Below are positions 6,586-10,341 of a stretch of DNA of 10,341 nt, piece after piece; position 1 is the first letter of the stretch; the number at the start of each line of letters is the position of its first letter. The notes beneath the pieces are model-generated. The model did no database searches, was not told the DNA's origin, and saw nothing but the letters and a program-made list of their open reading frames with translations. Made by a program: the position numbers and the translations under genes. The DNA comes from Chitinophagaceae bacterium (lineage in GTDB: Bacteria; Bacteroidota; Bacteroidia; Chitinophagales; Chitinophagaceae), in the NCBI GenBank assembly GCA_947483345.1, contig CANKNL010000088.1, forward strand, positions 1 through 10,341, read 5' to 3'.

Positions 6586-8024
6586 CTTACCCAATTATCT
6601 TTATTAGTATGTGTTAGATTAATTTTCACTTTAAATTTATTGCGGAGATGCCTGGCCAGTGCTTCAGCAGCATATACACTTCTGTGCTGGCCACCCGTAC
6701 AACCAAAATTTATCATGAGACTGCTGAAATTTCTTTTTATATACTCGCTTACTGAAATATCAATAACACTAAAAACACCATTTAAAAACAAGGGCATATC
6801 CGTTTGTTGCTCCAGGAAATCTTTTACCGGTTTATTTAGCCCGCTTTGTGTTTTATACACTTCAATTCTTCCCGGATTTAAAATACCCCGCATGTCAAAA
6901 ACATAGCCACCCCCATTTTCTGTTACATCTGCCGGAATTCCTTTTTTATAAGAGAAGCTGTTGATGGTAACAAGCAATGGCGTTTCCGTTGTTGCCTGCA
7001 CTGGCGTAAATTCCTGTATTACTTCATCGCTGATACAGAGTTCCAATACTTTTTTAAACTCGGGAACAGCAATCCCCAAACTTTGGTTATGTACAAACCA
7101 TTTTAAATTCTGAAGAGCCAATGGTATGCTGGTTAAAAAATGAGCCTTACGCTCAAACAAACCACGAAAACCATAGGCGCCAAGCACCTGTAATAAACGT
7201 ATCAAAACATATCCATTGTACTGACTTCGGAAAATATCTTTATCAATGGGCTCTCCAACCACTTTTTCAAATGCATCCATATAGTCTTCCAGCAGGTACT
7301 GTTTCCAATCATCCGGTAGGTTTGCCTTGGCCTGCCATAACAACGAAGCGACATCATATTGTGGCGCCCCCTTCATGCCGCCCTGGTAATCTATAAAATG
7401 AACACTGCCATCCTCCTTTACCATGATGTTCCTGCTCTGGAAATCGCGGAACATAAAATATTTATACTCGGTATGCGACAGGTAATTACTCAATGCTTCA
7501 AAATCATCAATCAGTTTTTGCTTATCATAAGGTTGGCGTAAAGCATCTAAGAAATAGTATTTAAAATACAGAAGATCGGCCATGATGGCTTGTTTGCCAA
7601 ATGAGGTATTGGTCAGGCATTTTTTATAATCCAACCCATCATGACCCTTTACCTGCAACTGTACAAGTTGCTGTAAACTTTTTTTATACAGATCATACAC
7701 CGGTTGTATAACCCCCTGCTCTTCCAATTTATTCAGCAGTGACACATCGCCAAAATCTTCCTGAATATATAAATTTTTATCCGTGCTGATACACAATATT
7801 TCAGGCGTGTTTAATTGCTTTTTCTTAAAATGTTTAGAGAAATAAATAAAGGCTTCATTTTCTTTTAAGTTAGCCCCGTAGGTGGCTATATACGTTTTTT
7901 CTTCAGTATGAATACGAAAATAATGCCGCTCACTGCCTGCCTGTGGCAACTTATCAATGGCTGTGATCGCTGCATCGGAATAGGCCATAAATAATTTTAC
8001 TATATCGTCTTTTAGGGCTTGCAT
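6582..8024 (-). CDS. AmgK-like sugar kinase fused to a RapZ C-terminal domain
   Basis: A 480-residue two-domain protein. Residues 1 to about 330 are an APH/choline-kinase-fold phosphotransferase: GSERHYFRI (30-38) resembles the nucleotide-binding loop, YIQEDFGD (86-93) the hinge region, RDFQSRNIM (193-201) holds catalytic Asp194 and Asn199, and FIDYQGG (210-216) holds metal-binding Asp212. This pattern resembles AmgK, which phosphorylates MurNAc or GlcNAc at the anomeric carbon. Residues about 349-478 match the RapZ/YvcJ C-terminal domain: INSFSYKKGIP, VFDMRGILNPGR (375-386), GLNKPV (395-400) and GCTGGQHRSVY (441-451). The RapZ N-terminal P-loop ATPase is missing. In E. coli RapZ this C-terminal domain binds glucosamine-6-phosphate and RNA, so allosteric control of the kinase is a reasonable inference. 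It is the first gene of an operon with the MurU-like gene. Confidence 0.88.
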   Translation of the reverse strand: MQALKDDIVKLFMAYSDAAITAIDKLPQAGSERHYFRIHTEEKTYIATYGANLKENEAFIYFSKHFKKKQLNTPEILCISTDKNLYIQEDFGDVSLLNKLEEQGVIQPVYDLYKKSLQQLVQLQVKGHDGLDYKKCLTNTSFGKQAIMADLLYFKYYFLDALRQPYDKQKLIDDFEALSNYLSHTEYKYFMFRDFQSRNIMVKEDGSVHFIDYQGGMKGAPQYDVASLLWQAKANLPDDWKQYLLEDYMDAFEKVVGEPIDKDIFRSQYNGYVLIRLLQVLGAYGFRGLFERKAHFLTSIPLALQNLKWFVHNQSLGIAVPEFKKVLELCISDEVIQEFTPVQATTETPLLVTINSFSYKKGIPADVTENGGGYVFDMRGILNPGRIEVYKTQSGLNKPVKDFLEQQTDMPLFLNGVFSVIDISVSEYIKRNFSSLMINFGCTGGQHRSVYAAEALARHLRNKFKVKINLTHTNKDNWVR

Positions 8025-8028
8025 GTTT

Positions 8029-8036
8029 GAAAATTA
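8029..8036 (-). promoter_or_regulatory. -7-like box before the kinase-RapZ gene
   Basis: On the minus strand TAATTTTC (TAnnTTTG with the last base changed) ends 4 nt before the ATG at 8024. A second partial box, TACTTTTA, lies at 8041-8048. Neither has a clear -33 TTTG. The 215-nt divergent gap to the SRAP gene shows no other structure I could recognise. Confidence 0.35.
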
Positions 8037-8227
8037 ATGGTAAAAGTAGAATATTTTGTCTGATGTGTTTATAAAACAAATACGCTTTTGTACCCGGCAA
8101 ACGGAACAATTTTATTTTCTAATTCAACTGCATTTCATTAAGCCATACATCCTGATGCCTTTTTTTGATTGTTTTGGTACTTTTCTGAGCCCGGTTTTAG
8201 CCTCCTGCAGGATTAAATTATTTGCCC

Positions 8228-8235
8228 TATTTTTA
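8228..8235 (+). promoter_or_regulatory. -7-like box before the SRAP gene
   Basis: TATTTTTA, one base off TAnnTTTG, ends 4 nt before the ATG at 8240. The spacing agrees with the boxes at 310, 2871 and 8029. No -33 element was identified at the proper distance. Confidence 0.4.
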
Positions 8236-8239
8236 TAGT

Positions 8240-8959
8240 ATGTGTTTTCATTATGCCTTAACCAAACAGAAAGCCGACATTGAGATTCAACTGGGCGCAA
8301 ACTGGGATGATGAATGGGTACCGGTTTTTCATGCAGACGGGTTTACATTTTTACAAATGCCGGTCATCACCCAAAAAAAACCAAAAACCATACAGCTGTT
8401 TAACTGGGGCCTTATTCCGCATTGGGTTAAAAATAAGCCCGAAGCGGACAAACTAAAAATGCACACGCTTAATGCCCGTTCTGAAACCGTTTTTGAAAAA
8501 CCCGCTTTTCGTTCTTCTATATTCAGTAGCCGTTGCCTCATTATGGCCGATGGTTTTTTTGAATGGATGGATTTTCAGAAAAAAAAATATCCCTACCTGA
8601 TTCAATTGCAACAACAACAACTGTTTTGTTTTGCGGGTATCTATTCCTCCTGGGTTGATAAAACAACCGGCGAACTGATCAACAGTTTCGCCATACTTAC
8701 AACAGAAGCCAATCCCATGATGGAAAAGATCCACAACCTTAAAAAAAGAATGCCGGTCATTATTCCTCCTGATCTCAACAAAAAATGGTTAGCGCCTGAT
8801 TTAACCAAAGCAGAAATTCAATCTTTTTTCAATCCTTATCACGAAGACAAGATGCAAAACCATACCATCAGCAAATGCATTAGTTCCCGAACCGAAAACA
8901 GCAATGTTCCCGAAACATTAAAACCTGTCGCTTATCCTGAACTTCAGTTTTTAATTTAA
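8240..8959 (+). CDS. SRAP-family abasic-site protein (YedK/HMCES-like)
   Basis: A 239-residue SOS-response-associated peptidase (SRAP) protein. This family crosslinks covalently, through Cys2, to abasic sites in single-stranded DNA. After removal of Met1 the required N-terminal Cys is exposed (MCFHYAL), which fixes the start at 8240; the ATG six codons earlier (8222) would bury it. Active-site landmarks are all present: LNARSE (77-82), ADGFFEW (103-109) with Glu108, and EKIHNLKKRMPV (162-173) with His165. WGLIPHW (56-62) is also typical. Length is normal. The gene is monocistronic by position, divergent from the kinase-RapZ operon and convergent with the 2H-phosphoesterase gene. Its proximity to umuDC suggests a DNA-damage role, though no ACTAAA-type hexamer was noticed at its start. 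Confidence 0.93.
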   Translation: MCFHYALTKQKADIEIQLGANWDDEWVPVFHADGFTFLQMPVITQKKPKTIQLFNWGLIPHWVKNKPEADKLKMHTLNARSETVFEKPAFRSSIFSSRCLIMADGFFEWMDFQKKKYPYLIQLQQQQLFCFAGIYSSWVDKTTGELINSFAILTTEANPMMEKIHNLKKRMPVIIPPDLNKKWLAPDLTKAEIQSFFNPYHEDKMQNHTISKCISSRTENSNVPETLKPVAYPELQFLI

Positions 8960-9030
8960 AAAATCAGTTTTAAATCGTCTCAACCCCACCGGAATAATGC
9001 AGCCACACGTGCATATCAGCCGTATTGTCA

Positions 9031-9633
9031 TCAAAATAAAAAGCCCTGTGCTGTAGTTACCGGCAAACACGCAAACTCAAATCGGCGCACAATTTGATAC
9101 CGCTTCTCAGTTGCAGGCCTTCTTAACAACAATAAGGCATCCGCTAAAAACCGGCCCGTGAACTTTTTATGCAGGTATTCCTTCATGATCTCCAGGTATT
9201 TTTCTTTTGGCAGTCTGCCAGCCAGGGCAATCTGCGGATCCCGTAAAAAATGGGGATCATCACCCGCTGCTTTCATTAGTCGCCGGGCCTGTTTCAAATT
9301 TTTGATCAACTTTAAAATCCCGGGCTGATTGGTTATCTTAATAAAAATGGCATGCATGGGGTAGCTGCCATAATCCTGCAACGCAATCAGAAAAGGTTTT
9401 TCAGCCATGGCTATTATTTGTAAGCGGTTAATTATTTTTTCTTCCATCATGTGTACGGCTGTAAACCTAACCAGGGATACATGTGGCCGCCCCGGTTGCG
9501 GCTGATTAATATGGTATTTTTCCGTTAATTGCAGCCTGCTCTTTTCAATCTGATGCCGCAGCTCTTCATGCGGACTAATTACCAGCAGGTATTCATACAA
9601 TTGCAGGCCTGGTAAATGCCGTGTTGTATCCAT
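9031..9633 (-). CDS. 2H-phosphoesterase (LigT / 2'-5' RNA ligase-like), one motif degenerate
   Basis: A 200-residue cytoplasmic protein resembling the 2H-phosphoesterase superfamily. The first HxS/T motif is clear in RPHVSLVRF (49-57; His51 and Ser53). The second would fall in DPQIALAGRL (132-141), where family members typically read PHITLA or PHMTIAR. Here His is replaced by Gln134 and Thr by Ala136. Active members use both His residues to cleave or ligate cyclic or 2'-5' phosphodiester bonds, so activity is doubtful; it may act as a binding protein. The spacing, the Bacteroidota-like LPKEKY after the second motif and an intact frame argue against a pseudogene. It is divergent from umuD and shares the hexamer-rich region with it. 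A partial box, TATCTATT (9638-9645 on the minus strand), lies 4 nt before its ATG. Confidence 0.7.
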   Translation of the reverse strand: MDTTRHLPGLQLYEYLLVISPHEELRHQIEKSRLQLTEKYHINQPQPGRPHVSLVRFTAVHMMEEKIINRLQIIAMAEKPFLIALQDYGSYPMHAIFIKITNQPGILKLIKNLKQARRLMKAAGDDPHFLRDPQIALAGRLPKEKYLEIMKEYLHKKFTGRFLADALLLLRRPATEKRYQIVRRFEFACLPVTTAQGFLF

Positions 9634-9674
9634 AATGAATAGATATTGAAATGAAAAATTTATTTCCCAATTAT

Positions 9675-9743
9675 TTTAGTATAAATTTACTAAACTATTT
9701 AGTTATTTTATACTTAATTATTCCTCTGCGGAAATGAACTAAA
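9675..9743. promoter_or_regulatory. Palindromic operator cluster between the 2H gene and umuD
   Basis: Four copies of the hexamer TTTAGT or its complement ACTAAA lie in 69 nt, at 9675-9680, 9689-9694, 9698-9703 and 9738-9743. The first two extend to a palindrome, TTTAGTA-N6-TACTAAA (9675-9694). The second and third form ACTAAA-CTA-TTTAGT (9689-9703). The centre of the first contains TAAATTTA, a symmetric -7-like box usable in both directions. Position and symmetry suggest a repressor site, plausibly for LexA or an equivalent, controlling both divergent genes. I do not know a confirmed LexA box of this form in Bacteroidota. Confidence 0.55.
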
Positions 9744-9755
9744 CAATTTACAGCT

Positions 9756-10190
9756 ATGGAAGTTGAAAAATTTTTTGCCGCCGGTTACCGCGGCAGCAAG
9801 GCCTTTAAGCAACTGGACGTGCCTACTGCCAACGCCACCGGTTTTGGTGCCGCCACCGATGATTATATGGAACGGGGCATTGACCTGAATGAACAGCTCA
9901 TCCGTAATAAACCCGCTACTTATTTTATGCGGGTTAGCGGCAACAGTATGATCAACGCCTGCATACATGATGGCGATATTGTAATTGTAGACCGCTCTAT
10001 AAAACCCATAAGCGGTAAAATTGTAATTGCGGTTGTGGATGGTGAAATGCTGATACGGCGAATGGAAAAGACCATAAACAAAATGCGGTTGATTCCAGAA
10101 ACGCCCAAACTCTCGCCCATTGAAGTGAGCGAGTTTAGCGATCTCGTGATCTGGGGAGTGGTGACTTATGTGATAAAATCCATGACCTGA
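9756..10190 (+). CDS. umuD: UmuD-like translesion polymerase V accessory protein
   Basis: A 144-residue LexA/UmuD S24-family protein, close to the E. coli length of 139. Processed UmuD binds UmuC to form the error-prone polymerase V. The DDYMERGIDLNEQLI (35-49) and ATYFMRVSGNSMIN (54-67) segments align well with E. coli UmuD; Ser64 is the nucleophile. The expected cleavage site, Cys24-Gly25 in E. coli, is Thr28-Gly29 here. The dyad lysine, Lys97 in E. coli VDGEFTVKK, corresponds to Arg101 in VDGEMLIRR, so no lysine sits at that position. Self-cleavage may be slow, altered or absent. umuC follows on the same strand after 107 nt. Expression is probably controlled from the hexamer cluster upstream, an SOS-like arrangement by inference. 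Confidence 0.93.
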   Translation: MEVEKFFAAGYRGSKAFKQLDVPTANATGFGAATDDYMERGIDLNEQLIRNKPATYFMRVSGNSMINACIHDGDIVIVDRSIKPISGKIVIAVVDGEMLIRRMEKTINKMRLIPETPKLSPIEVSEFSDLVIWGVVTYVIKSMT

Positions 10191-10210
10191 GTTTGTCATC
10201 TGAATTAACT

Positions 10211-10238
10211 GTCGAATGGCTCCGGGCGAATGGCTCTG
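10211..10238 (+). repeat. Two tandem 14-nt units in the umuD-umuC gap
   Basis: Two adjacent units, GTCGAATGGCTCCG and GGCGAATGGCTCTG, match at 12 of 14 positions and share the core CGAATGGCTC. TGGCT (10231-10235) can pair with AGCCA (10246-10250), so a weak hairpin is possible. The function is unknown. Confidence 0.5.
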
Positions 10239-10297
10239 GATTTCAAGCCAGGAATAAAATAATAACCAAAACCATTAACGAACTTTAGTGCACCCGC

Positions 10298-10341
10298 ATG
10301 AAAGCTATTGTAGATTGTAACAGTTTTTACGCCGCCTGCGA
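10298..10341 (+). CDS. umuC: UmuC, DNA polymerase V catalytic subunit (5' fragment)
   Basis: Only the first 14 codons and part of the next are in the window, reading MKAIVDCNSFYAAC. This is the recognisable start of Y-family UmuC proteins (E. coli MFALCDVNSFYASCE): the Asp (residue 6) is the first metal-binding acidic residue and SFYAAC is the polymerase A motif. An in-frame TAG at 10286-10288 sets the upstream limit, so the ATG at 10298 is the start. It lies downstream of umuD, as is normal for the operon, but with a 107-nt gap that carries tandem repeats and a fifth TTTAGT copy (10284-10289). The gene continues past the right edge. Confidence 0.9.
   Translation, partial: MKAIVDCNSFYAAC

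Noticed and set aside
8056..8238. 60-codon plus-strand open frame in the divergent gap before the SRAP gene
   Set aside because: It has no recognised motif, is low in complexity, and ends right at the SRAP start region.
8222..8239. Upstream ATG of the SRAP gene
   Set aside because: SRAP proteins need Cys at position 2 after the initiator Met, which only the ATG at 8240 gives.
8960..9030. Terminator between the convergent SRAP and 2H genes
   Set aside because: No stem with a T-run was found in these 71 nt; only a weak TGCA repeat is present.
9714..10199. 161-codon minus-strand open frame opposite umuD
   Set aside because: It is a mirror of the clear umuD gene, rich in His and Phe with no family resemblance.

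Overview
The window looks like chromosomal DNA of a Bacteroidota bacterium, possibly of the Chitinophagaceae (the family-level guess is weak). The support is moderate AT richness, TAnnTTTG-type promoter boxes instead of Shine-Dalgarno sites, and the gene types: an AmgK-like kinase fused to a RapZ-type C-terminal domain, a TolC/HlyD pair, and UmuDC with an SRAP protein. No insertion sequence, CRISPR array, tRNA or rRNA was seen.

Positions 1-321 carry no protein gene. Most of the left half is the 5' part of a minus-strand cobalamin (B12) riboswitch with a plausible promoter just upstream. The aptamer runs off the left edge, so the controlled gene is not visible. Divergent from it, a plus-strand unit begins at 322: an APC-family amino acid permease and, 6 nt later, a divergent Cys/Met-metabolism PLP enzyme. 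A TolC-type outer membrane channel (own promoter, start at 2883) and a HlyD/MacA-type membrane fusion protein follow. That block ends in a strong bidirectional terminator at about 5815-5845, so no inner-membrane pump is encoded next to the pair.

On the minus strand from 8024 to 5845 lies a tightly coupled two-gene operon for amino-sugar and cell-wall recycling. The first gene encodes an AmgK-like anomeric sugar kinase fused to the C-terminal, ligand-sensing domain of RapZ without its ATPase domain. The second, overlapping by an ATGA junction, encodes a MurU-like nucleotidyltransferase. Together they would turn MurNAc (or a similar free amino sugar) into the 1-phosphate and then the UDP-sugar. 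The fused RapZ domain suggests feedback by an amino-sugar phosphate. This is the most interesting system in the window.

The right third has a DNA-damage flavour: an SRAP (YedK/HMCES) abasic-site protein, a 2H-phosphoesterase (LigT-like) protein with one degenerate catalytic motif, then umuD and the first codons of umuC. The divergent region between the 2H protein and umuD holds a cluster of TTTAGT/ACTAAA hexamers that forms palindromes, a good candidate for an SOS-type operator. The UmuD protein has Arg where the catalytic Lys of the Ser-Lys dyad is expected.
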